From NCBI RefSeq assembly GCF_001039355.2, contig NW_019774525.1:406749-470748 (forward strand): a stretch of DNA of 64,000 nt, given 5' to 3'. The notes beneath the pieces are model-generated. The model was not told the DNA's origin, did no database searches, and saw only the letters and a program-made list of their open reading frames with translations. This DNA is from Lingula anatina (Eukaryota; Brachiopoda; Lingulata; Lingulida; Lingulidae). The position numbers and the translations under genes are program-made. Positions 14,201-27,000 of the stretch are shown piece by piece (the stretch's first letter is position 1; every line of letters starts with the position of its first letter).

Positions 14201-17200
14201 GCTACGTGACATTATCTTTGTTGAAAAGAAAAAAAAATAACTAAAAAGTTGAAAAAAAAAGACACAAATTTATGTTTCACAAAAAGAAAAAGAGAGAGAA
14301 AGAGGGACGATTGCATTCTTGAAAAAGGAAAGAAAAAAGATGGAACTACAGGTAAAAATGCTAAATTACACTAATACTAGTAAGATGATGAGAAATGAGG
14401 ATCATGATAATATTCCCTCTGAAACTGTTTCTTTTCAATGGCACAAAAGGTATGTAGTTTGGAGAACCATGGGGTGACGGTAGTGAGTTGTACCAAAATA
14501 TACAGCTACTTGACATTTTTGGGTTTACACACAGAGAACTAGAACCATGAAGAATGTTGTTTTTGGCACAGTGAGTCTATTGTATTATGTCATGCCTTAG
14601 GGGAGATGCCTGCCAATTGGGAACTGCAGTTATAGAACTGCAGATAGTTTCTGCTGATTGCACACTTCTATGATTAAGCTGTGACTCAGAAAAAAAAAAT
14701 ACATATTGGAATCCTTGTATTATGTCATGCACTTCAGGGAGTTGCACAACACATAGAAATCCCATCTACACCAAACGTTTTTTGTTAATTGCACAGTTCT
14801 GTGATGAAGTTGCAAAAAAAGAAAGAAAGAAATAGAATTTTTGTATTATGCTATGTACTTGAGGGAATTGCACACCACTTTGAAATTGTATCACACCAGA
14901 TAGTTTCCGTTGATTGCACGCTTACTTCATCAAGTTGTGACACAGGAAAAAAAAAATTTTTTTTGGAATGATCACGCCATGTAGCTTTGAAATTGCATTT
15001 ATACTAGACAGTTTATGTTCTAAAGCAAGCTATTAAAGATACATGTGAAATGAGAGTAAATGCCCTGTTTATAAATAAGTTATCCATGCCAGTTTCTTAC
15101 ATGACAAAAATAAAATCCACATGCCAAAAAATCCAAAATTAATTTTCTTGGGTAGCAGAAAAGGGCTTTATAACTACACCTTCTTCAAATTACCTACTTA
15201 TTGTCTTGCCAGTCTGTAAAGCTCAGATGGTAAGCAGAAAGTATCTGTGCTAATATGGTTTTTCCTGAAATAATGTTACTGAACTCTGTGGACTGAGGTA
15301 TTTCTGTAAGTTATTTGAAACTTCACAGTGGGGTTAAAATCAGATTAAACAGCAATAATTTGACAAACCATTAAGTACTCTGACTCTTTAAATGCATGTT
15401 TAAGGTAGCAAAATTCTTATATATAGCATTTAAGCTAAATGAAAACACTTAACAAAATTTGTGCTACTTGGTACTTAATCGAGGGTTGCCTGCCACTCTG
15501 GAACTGCGTCTACAGCAACTGGTTACCTGCCACTCTGGAACTGCATCTACAGCAACTGGTTTTAACTCCCCATATTGCTGATTGGCTTGTAATTAAAAGA
15601 GTTTTTAAATATGTTTTTGTGCAGTTTTAGGCTTCTCACGTGGGTGGTAGTTGATGGTAAATTTTGCACCAGTTTGTATAATTTTAAAATATTTTCTGTT
15701 ATTCACTACTTCTTAAATTCCTAATTGACATCCCCGCTGGTTTCAAATTGAAGTTGTATACTGCATTACATCTTGCAGTGACAAGTTAGAAAACATTGAA
15801 ATCTCATTGTTTCTGGTTTCTCAAAGTGCTCGGACCAATGACCTCGAGTGCATTTATTTTAGACTCATTAAAAATTGTTGAGGTAATTTTTTTAATTGTT
15901 TTTATGTTTTTTTCCAGGTTTAATTTCTTACACAGAGTACCTGTTTCTGCTGTGTGTGCTGACAAGTAAGTAGAAATTTTCATAGTTTAATACGTAAAAA
16001 TTCATGTGATGAAATGGTTTAATTTCTTGGTAACTGGGGCAATTTTTATGAAAAGGGTTCTCTATTTCGAGTTTGCTGGCCAGAAAAAGTGATTCATATA
16101 AATATTATTCTCTCTCATAAGGGGGGTGGGTATTCCAATAATTTTTGATCCTCTATGTAAATGAAAATCTTAGAATGTGTTCATGCACATAGAACTTTTT
16201 TGTTGATTTGGTGCCTTTCCCGACCAATGCATTTAAAGAATTAAGGCTGCAAGTTGACTGTTCATCTGTTCTTCTTAAAAACTTGTGAATGCAATTGCTT
16301 GTAAAAGTTGTGAGCTAGGATCACCTGATATTGGCCACACCTTTCATGAGGCTCATGGACGACAGGTGAATGGTTTTCCTTGACCTACTTTTTAAGGACA
16401 TCTCAAGAAAAACTTGTAAGCCAGATAACAAATGAAAAGGTTGAGCTATAATCTATTTTCACTTGATCACTGTAAAGTAGGGGATGTAACAGACATTTTG
16501 GATGTAACAATACAGGAGTTGTCTTGGAAATCTTATCTCAAACATGTTTTCCTTTTTTTTTTTTTTACTGTAAGCAGTGTGAAGTTTCTCTCTCTCTCTC
16601 TCTCTCTCTCTCGTTTTTTTTTTCTTTTTTTTTTGAGGGGGGTGGTGGCATTAATCTTTTTCAGTGATAAGACCTGTTTACTACCTGGTCCTGATATTCG
16701 CTGCTTTCCCATAGATTTTCTCATAATTTGAAGCAACTACCCAAAACTTGGATGGAATTTCTGCCATAATTGGATGAATTTTCATTCAAAATTGGGCAAA
16801 ATCTGCAGCAGTTGTTATTGAGAATAGCCTTCCTCGCTGTGTCGAGGAGCACCGTTAACCTGGTTTGGATTCATTTCCCCTCAGAGCGTGATGTCACATA
16901 ATCTTAGCTTCTTGTTACCTAACTTAGTTAAACAGGTTCCAAATGAATTAGGAATTACCAGATTACCATCACTGGATATTTTAAGGAAGTGTGTGTTATT
17001 TTACAGCAGCCAAAAGTGCTGCGTGCACCAGTCCATATATTTAAGGGACTGAACTGCGAAAAATGTTCTGTAAAAAAAAAGACATCATTTGGTCTCATTA
17101 TATCAAATCCCAGTGGGGAAACAGCTGAGAAATGCACTTTCCCTTTATTAGAACCACAATACTGTATATATGAGATTATAGTAAAATCATTGGAGCAGCA

Positions 17201-17958
17201 TGTTTGGTGATAACTCAGCTTGTTAAGACCAGAAACAGGCATGAAATAATACCTCGAGGCTCAAGGAGGCCATATGTATGAATGGGAAATTTTGTTTTAA
17301 AATGTTGTCATTGGCAAGAAGTTCTTGGGAACTGTTGCTTACTGAGATCTTTCTATTTTCTAAATTTTTTTTCAAAAGATGGCTGGCTGTTGATGGAACT
17401 TTGAATGGAGAACCACATCAAAGCCAAGGGAGATAGCACAACTATCTTCCCCAGCTGTCTAAAGTTTTTAAAAGATTACAAGAAGACCCTGTACTACAGA
17501 AGACTGCACAGTGTTTATACTGGTGCAGTTATTGTGTTGTTTTTCCCCATTACACTGCCCACACAGGTTGTTTTCTCTGCTTCCAGACTTGTCACAGTCC
17601 TTTGGTCTCTTGTTTTCAGAATCATTGAATAATCTAACATTTTTTGGATTGCTATGTGCCTCAAGGGTAGGCGGGTGGACATCGTTCATACTTCTATGGA
17701 AGTTTCAGAATATCTCTCCTGTTTCTTCCTGGTTGAAAGGAACACTTTGGTCATGGATTACTATAGGCTGTAATGATTTTGATATCTATAGAATGACTGC
17801 ACTTCTTTTCCTCCCAAGACTTGAAAACATATCTAGAAACATTTTGCAATTTTTATTATTATGAAATTTTTGTTTCACTCTTTTCACTTCGATGGCATAT
17901 CATTTATCTCAAGTTATCTGTAGTGGTTAACTAGCCATCATTGATTTTTCTTTTGGGT

Positions 17959-18005
<47 letters not shown>

Positions 18006-21000
18006 GAGGGGGGGATGGGGGGTCAGTCCCTAGATGTTGATATATCAAGTGGGATCTGTGTTAAATGATATGTCAGTGTCTTCACGGATTTACTATATTG
18101 CTGTGTTGGACCACAGACAATCTGAAAGGGCAACCAAATAACTGAATTATACCAGGTTGGTGTAGGAATGGCTGGGTGAGCATTGTGGTAGGTGAGATAG
18201 AGACCTGTGTTCTGGAGGATCTGTTTGGGAGGTTATTGTGCTGGTTGTGACATAGAGTTGTGATTTTACTGAGCTTTTACAGAGGCGGTGTTGGTTGGTT
18301 AAAACTACATGTTTTGCATTATAGCTTTCATCAAACGCAGCACCATTTGCATCAAGATATTTAGTGCCATTTTTTTGCCTAAAATTTTGAATCAAAGTAA
18401 GTAGCCTGTTTTCTTCTTCTTATTTTTTTTTCAGAGCCCAAGTCTGGCTTTCACATAGCCTTTAACATGTTTGATACAGATGGCAACCAGCAGGTGGACA
18501 AGCAAGAATTCCTTGTGGTAAGGTTTATGTATCTATTTTATTGTGGAATTTATATGATTTATAAATGTTAAGGATAGAGCATTGGTTATCGGTAGATTGA
18601 ATCAAAGCCACCTATTTTAATTGTTATGCTTACTTGGGAAACAGTTAAGTTTGATAAAGCTATCAGAATTGTTTGTTTTAGCCAAAAATCTGTGAATATT
18701 AAATTTTGTGGCTGTTAAAATTAATTGTATATTTAATTCTCACTTCTTTGATTAGTAAAATGTATACATGTATATTGTAATAAATGTAATGACATATTTT
18801 AAATGTATATTTCATTTATCATGAAATTATTTTCATTATGATTTTGATATTTCATGTTTTAGTGCAATGGTAGAGAGAACAACCACCATCATTTAACATG
18901 TAACATTCCTATATATAAAAAGAAAACAACATTTGCGTGATAAATTATTGATTTATTACTACTTTTAAACTATCGAATTTATTCATCCAATCCTTTTTGC
19001 TAAATCTCAGTATATATACTGTACAATTTGGAGACGACAATGACGTTTATTTTTCTCTGAAATTGTATGTGTATATATTTGAAGATTGCTGGTGCCATTA
19101 ATGTTGATAATGATGGTGGATATATGTGATAACTATAGCCTCTTGTTTCAGCACACAGAATGATTTCACAGTTGGCCAAAATACATGCATATCCTGAGAC
19201 AAAATTGATTGTTACACCCAGCACTGAAACACATTGAATATCTGTTTCCAAAATGGCTCTTAAATTTGAGGGTCTGTTTTCACTGTATAGATTAAACTTC
19301 GTATTTGCTCCTTGGGGCTCTGTTCTTGTGAAGTTTTGAGGTAAACTTTGGTGCACAATTTAACAAATTTGAAAAATAAATAAATAGATAAAAATCACCA
19401 GCCTGGGAGATCTTCTTTTTATCTTGGCACCCAACTTCATTAAATAGTATGCTTTTAAACCTGGTTTTCAACAGATTGGCTTTGCTTCACTAAGATTCTG
19501 GCTAAAAACATTGCGTAAGATTTATGGTTGGCTTTTTTGATGGTAGGGGAAATTTTCACCTGCCCTTCAGCTTGTTTTTCCTGTGAGTTTCACACTTTAA
19601 ATGCTTTTACACTAATTTTGAGGCCTTTATCTTTTACATATCTTATTGAAAATCTGATTTTCTTTTATTTTGGTTGTTTAAAACATTTATGAAGTATTTA
19701 AAATAAACAGATTATGTGCAAAATTTAAAAACTTTTTAAAGATTATTGAAGGTCATTCTTTAACACATGAAATGATAATCCACTTTTTTTGGAAGAACAG
19801 TGCAACTAGTTATTTGTTTAATTTCTAGTATTACCCCTTACCCCTCCATGGGGTGGAGTCGGGAAGGAGGAGGGCAGTCTTATTACAGAAAATTAAGCTC
19901 AGTTTTAAGTCAAATTCAGCATTATCAAATTTTGTTAACACATTACGCACTGGACAGGGTGTGTGTGGTTGTATGTAATTTCAGGGTGGACATCATGGAG
20001 CATGTTAATGTATATAATGGTGAGGCCTGTCACATGCTTACATGAATGCATTATATCTGGCGTTTGAATGATTTACTCAAAAGGTATTTCGTACAGAATG
20101 TCTGATGTTGAACATTTTTTCCACGCCAAATATCTTTTTTATTTCTTTGATTGATAGCCTGAAAAAAATTCCAAAATTAGAAGAAAAAAAAGGAATGCAA
20201 GTGCCCTAGCAGCATCATTTGCATATGTATTTCCTATATACCCCGGTGCATGCACCATGTGATACATATTTAGTCATTGAGTAATGCATGACATGGCTTG
20301 CAAAGAACCTCTCGGCCAATTGCTACTTGGTGTGGTGTTGATGAAATGCTAGTACTGATTCAAAAATTCTATCTTCTTCTCATGTCGACTCCTTTCAGTT
20401 GGCCAATGTTTTTGCGTCCCCATCACACGTGGATTCTGTTGAGCACAGCCAACGCCCGTTTGCAGTTATTAAAGGAGAAAACACAGCCGGCTCCATGGAG
20501 GTTCCCTATGATGACTTAGAAACTGATCCTCGACCAAAGAGAAAGCCTATGAATATTTGGCAGCTTGTATGTTACACTGTCCATAACTCTGTGCACTAGA
20601 CAGCTCCTCTGTTCCTTTAAAAAGCGCATGATAGCACTTAAGTTTATTTATTTATTTATAATTTGATTTTAATTTTGATAAGCTGTATAATGTGTACTGC
20701 CATGTTGCTTAAAATAAATCAAGTCCTATATATGCCTGCACCTTCCTCTCCTTCCTCACTGTCTTTATACTGCTATTGATATGCCTTTAACTCTCTGGCA
20801 CTCAGCCTCTGGGTCCTGCAACTTCTGAGATAATGGAATTTTTCTCTCTACATCTTCCCTCCTTTTTTTAACATTTGTTGTACATAAACTGTACACAGCT
20901 TTCCCATTGGTCAAAAGAATGACAGGTTCTGATTGGCTGTGTTTGATACATTGTGACACTGAGAGAGGGATTAGAAAAAAGTGAATTATTTCCAAGTATT

Positions 21001-24000
21001 GTATTATGGAGACTGACACCTATTTACCATGATGATATCATAAAAACAAGGACAGCACTGCTTTTGGTGTTAAACTTTTAGGGTTTAAAACTGGGCATTG
21101 GTTTAAGATTGGCTGCAGCTTTTTGGGATCTGTGGCAAGGCAATCCGCTTTAGTGCTGTTTATTACTACATACAACCACACACACTAATGGTATGTAAAT
21201 GATATGTTAAATATTATATGAAATATAACGCAATATAATTAAAACCAATAGACCCGTACTGAGATTCTGCTGTCTGCTTGTATGCTGCCAGCTTATAAGC
21301 CTTCATTATTTTGGGTTTCTGTTCAGTACTCAGGGCCAATGCATGGAATAATACAAGAGGACACGGCTGCTGCACTAAGTCACCATCTTATTAATAAGTC
21401 TCTTTTAGTAACCATTTTATTTCCAGTACCCCTACCCCCTTCCCTACTTGTACAGTTAATAAACATCCCTGACTGAATAATGATTTTGATATTCCAGTCC
21501 AAAGTTATGAAGAAGAGGTTCCTTTGATCACAGTTGCTTTATGTATATCTATATATAACTTTCTATATATGTTTAAATATATATTAAATTAATATGACAC
21601 TATTGCAGTGCATGTTTGAATGCCCACTTGTTCATATTTAGGTGTTTTTTAAGTTGCCCAAATCCTTATTTTTGCATTTTGAAGCATACCTATAATTATG
21701 GATATTGTACCTAGTGGATTTCTGTGATTTCCATCAGTCAGACACCTGGCTNGTAAGATTTATGGTTGGCTTTTTTGATGGTAGGGGAAATTTTCACCTG
21801 CCCTTCAGCTTGTTTTTCCTGTGAGTTTCACACTTTAAATGCTTTTACACTAATTTTGAGGCCTTTATCTTTTACATATCTTATTGAAAATCTGATTTTC
21901 TTTTATTTTGGTTGTTTAAAACATTTATGAAGTATTTAAAATAAACAGATTATGTGCAAAATTTAAAAACTTTTTAAAGATTGTTGAAGGTCATTTTTTA
22001 ACACATGAAATGATAATCCACTTTTCTTTGAAGAACAGTGCAACTAGTTATTTGTTTAATTTCTAGTATTACCCCTTACCCCTCCATGGGGTGGAGTCGG
22101 GAAGGAGGAGGGCAGTCTTATTACAGAAAATAAAGCTCAGTTTTAAGTCAAATTCAGCATTATCAAATTTTTAAACACATTACGCACCTGTCAGGGTGTG
22201 TGTGGTTGTATGTAATTTCAGGGTGGACATCATGGAGCATGTTAACGTATAAAACGGTGAGGCCTGTCACATGCTTACATGAATGTATTATATCTGGCGT
22301 TTGAATGATTTACTCAAAAGGTATTTCGTACAGAATGTCTGATGTTGAACAATTTTTGCATTTTTTCCACGCCAAATATCTTTTTTATTTCTTTGATTGA
22401 TAGCCTGAAAAAAATTCAAAAATTAGAAAAAAAGGAATGCAAGTGCCCCAGCAGCATCATTTGCATATGTATTTCCTATATACCCCGGTGCATGCACCAT
22501 GTGATATATATTTAGTCATTCAGTAATGCATGACATGGCTTGCAAAGAACCTCTCGGCCAATTGCTACTTGGTGTGGTGTTGATGAAATGCTAGTACTGA
22601 TTCAAAAATTCTATCTTCTTCTCATGTCGACTCCTTTCAGTTGGCCAATGTTTTTGCGTCCCCATCACACGTGGATTCTGTTGAGCACAGCCAACGCCCG
22701 TTTGCAGTTATTAAAGGAGAAAACACAGCCGGCTCCATGGAGGTTCCCTATGATGACTTAGAAACTGATCCTCGACCAAAGAGAAAGCCTATGAATATTT
22801 GGCAGCTTGTATGTTACACTGTCCATAACTCTGTGCACTAGACAGCTCCTATGTTCCTTTAAAAAGCGCATGATAGCACTTAAGTTTATTTATTTATAAT
22901 TTGATTTTAATTTTGATAAGCTGTATAATGTGTACTGCCATGTTGCTTAAAATAAATCAAGTCCTATATATGCCTGCACCTTCCTCTCCTTCCTCACTGT
23001 CTTCATACTGCTATTGATATGCCTTTAACTCTCTGGCACTCAGCCTCTGGGTCCTGCAACTTCTGAGATAATGGAATTTTTCTCTCTACGTCTTCCCTCC
23101 TTTTTTAACATTTGTTGTACATAAACTGTACACAGCTTTCCCATTGGTCAAAAGAATGACAGGTTCTGATTGGCTGTGTTTGATACATTGTGGCACTGAG
23201 AGAGGGATTAGGAAAAAAGTGAAATATTTCCAAATATTGTATTATGGAGACTGACACCTATTTACCATGATGATATCATAAAAACAAGGACAGCACTGCT
23301 TTTGGTGTTAAACTTTTAGGGTTTAAAACTGGGCATTGGTTTAAGATTGGCTGCAGCTTTTTGGGATCTGTGGCAAGGCAATCCGCTTTAGTGCTGTTTA
23401 TTACTACATACAACCACACACACTAATGGTATGTAAATGATATGTTAATTATTATATGAGATATAACGCAATATAAACCAATAGACCCGTACTGAGATTC
23501 TGCTGTCTGCTTGTATGCTGCCAGCTTAAAAGCCTTCATTATTTTGGGTTTCTGTTCTGTACTCAGGGCCAATGCATGGAATAATACAAGAGGACACGAC
23601 TACTGCACTAAGTCACCATCTTATTAATAAGTCTCTTTTAGTAACCATTTTATTTCCAGTACCCCTACCCCCTTCCCTACTTGTACAGTTAATAAACATC
23701 CCTGACTGAATAATGATTTTGATATTCCAGTCCAAAGTTATGAAGAAGAGGTTCCTTTGATCACAGTTGCTTTATGTATATCTATATATAACTTTCTATA
23801 TATGTTTAAATATATATTAAATTAATATGACACTATTGCAGTGCATGTTTGAATGCTCACTTGTTCATATTTAGGTGTTTTTTAAGTTGCCCAAATCCTT
23901 ATTTTTGCATTTTGAAGCATACCTATAATTATGGATATTGTACCTAGTGGATTTCTGTGATTTCCATCAGTCAGACACCTGGTTTTTTTTTTTTTNTTTT

Positions 24001-27000
24001 TTTTTTTTTTTTTTTTTTGAAGAGAACCATTTTGTACCAGTAATCACTAAGTTCAGGCCCCTGTTTCCAAAAAAAAAAAAAAAAGTTTCCTGACTAAGGT
24101 CTTTGTTACCAACGTCACATGGTCACATGCACACATCTTACCCTACCAGGAACCATGTTAAAGCAGTCTTGTGAACACATGCACCCATCCTTGTCAACAA
24201 CGGATTGAAGATTCTTTGTGAAATGGGGCCATACTTTGTTTTATATACCAATATACCTCTTTTACCAAATTTCATTGACCTGAACCCATATATTGCATGG
24301 GATATTTTGATGTTTTTTTAATAAGGATAAAGAAACTGCCACTTGTTATAAAAATGTTGAAATGCATTAATGTATATATGTATATATCTTCAGATTTCAC
24401 TGAATATTTTGTTAAATATTTGTTATTTTCTTCTCTGAAAAGTTGTTTTTTACTGCTTTAAAACAGTTGTTGCAAATCACAGAATATTCACTTGGTCTCC
24501 TGTGGTATTGCCAAGTTCACAGCACTTATGAATTGGAACAATTCCATATATATTAAAATACAGGATTGGTTAATATATTCACAAAAAAAATCTGTTGTCA
24601 GAGTGTGGACATATTTTTGGCCTATGGTATGGGTATTGCTGCAATGCCAATGGAGGTCCAGCAGTAGATGTTGACACAGAGGGAAACCAGTTGTGGCATT
24701 ATTGTTCCTCTTCAACCTTGTGCTCTTAGTACCTGGTTGTTTTCTATGAGATGTGCTTTGAGCTTACCACATATAGTCAGTATGTTTGTACAAGTTATGT
24801 AGGTCCTGCTCATGTTAGGATTGACTTAAACCTTTTAGGGTTTAAGTTAAACTCAATGTGAACATGCCTGATTTGTAGCTGTATGTTATGGTACTATTAT
24901 AATGGACATGTGATACTCTTGCTCAGCTAGCTTTTTTTGCTACCGTCTGATTCCAGCTTCAGCGAGTCCTGGATAAAACCAATGCTTCATTTCAAACCAA
25001 AGGCCCAGAACAAGCTGATAGTGATGTATGTGCTGAAATTGTTATGAAAATTATTTATTTAGTTTGATGGGAAAAGATGCAGGAGGCAGGGATACCAGTT
25101 TAGCTATCAGTTCAGTACATGGTACAGAGCAAAGTACCATGCTAGCATATGAAATGTTCACTAGAGGCTAAACACAGCATTAATGCCACTTATCAAAGTA
25201 AAATATATGATTTTTTTTGGTAACTTTGTTGTTACTTAGTTGAAAAGTATTTATTTTTTTGACACAAATGCTAAAATGTTTTGTTGTAAAAACTGTAAAA
25301 AAGTTGGACTACCTTTGGAGAGAGCTTGAGGTTAAACACAACTGCTACCATTTAGACCATTTTTCGAGATTTCTCTCAGATCTCATTTTAACCATGGCAG
25401 CCTGTGATAGCCAAGGAACTGAATTTTTGTAGCCTTTTTCTTTATTATTTAAGTTTGACTTGACAAGTCGAATATTGATCAGCTGACTAAATGCTGTGGT
25501 TTCATAATAATACCGTGTACATACAGTTTTGGCCGCGTTAACATGGTGGCTCAGAAATTGACACAATGAGAAGAAAAAAAAAAAAGAAAGTTTTGTAAAT
25601 TATCTCTTGACAAATCTTTATTATTTCACTGCTTCAATGTGTCTGATTTTATCTTTAATAAAAATGGAAGGCATTGATAGACTGGTATAATATTTAGTAT
25701 TGGTATCCCTGCCCGTGTCTTGATGATCTAGCTGATAAAAGCCTGCCAAAGTTGCTCCTGTACTTGTTGACCCAAGATGGTCAGCTGTTTTGACAACTTT
25801 GATTATTTAGAACCTAGATAACATTGAAAAAAGTCAAAATTATAGAAAACATTTAAAGTGAAAATTAATTCATCACAGTGAACAGTGATATAGATCTATA
25901 CATAGCAAGACGCCAAACTTGCATTTTCTAATGAAAATCTTTGAAGGAAAACAAAGTTCTTTTGTACTAGTAATTTGCAGAAATTATCTTTCCAAGATTT
26001 AAAGGCACATCCACAGACATTTTGACAGGCTTTTACTGTATGTTTCTACTAACTACATACTGCAGGTTGTTTGTTTTGAAAATTCAGCTTGTTGGAGGCT
26101 TTTCTTCCACAATGATTTGCTGTTTAATATATGCCTTGACGTGATGATTGCCATGAGTGAACAGATTGTTATTTACTTATCAGAGTACACAGGGGTAAAG
26201 TTATCATATGTACCAGTATCACAAAGATTCCAGTAAGATCAGTTTTATTCAGGCAATTTAGATGTGTTATGCAAATATTGACTTAAAAACTGGGCCATTA
26301 TTGATGGGTGATTTGAAATCAATTTTTGGTGATAAGTTGTTTTTTTTTATCAAGAAGACATATTCTAACTTTATACCAGTGTGCTGGGTGTGGTTGCTTA
26401 CTAACTGTCTGCTAGCATTATAATCATTATGGTGATTAAAATTCAGCAGAGGAATGTATTTGTGTTTTCACTATAAGAAGCTTGATTTGGCTTCCAGTTG
26501 CTAAGCAGTTTGCTTTATTTGGGTTGTGGCATTAAACATTTGCTGTGCTTTCTATTTGAGTGATATGTAGCTTTACTTTCTTCTGCAGAAATATACTCGA
26601 TAAAATAAAAAAGATAATAATTATATTGTATCCATATAATAATCTCATAAAAACATACCTACCCTAATAAAGAATTCTTCTATACAGCTTTTTGTATATA
26701 TACTGCATATGCTGTTATTCGACACTTTAAACAGACACCTAAATATACCAGTACTAAATGACTGGGTTTCCACTTATTATGCTTTATATCAATCAATATG
26801 GAGCCAGGTATTTTCTTGGCTGCAGCAGCTCGTGTATGCACAGGTCTTATTGCAGTTTCTTTTCCTGTTGCTATTTGACATAACATATATCTTGTGCAAT
26901 TCATAAACTTACTGCTTCAGGAATCTGTACTTAATTTGAATAATCTTCTTTTTCTTTGGGACTAATCTTCTATTTACTCTGTGATATAGCTTTGTTGAAA

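Larger units (their letters stand above)
7338..15917 (+). other. MICU3 intron, about 8.6 kb
   Basis: Bounded by GTAAGT at 7338 and AG at 15917. No supported gene inside. It contains a compound poly-C/(CT)n/poly-T tract at about 11180-11247, a (GT)n tract near 13440, a degenerate ~126-135-bp tandem repeat at 14577-15030 and a 37-bp direct repeat at 15489-15562. Confidence 0.75.

Noticed and set aside
17511-17864. 117-codon plus-strand frame
   Set aside because: T-rich, hydrophobic by composition, no splice or family support; it lies in a MICU3 intron.
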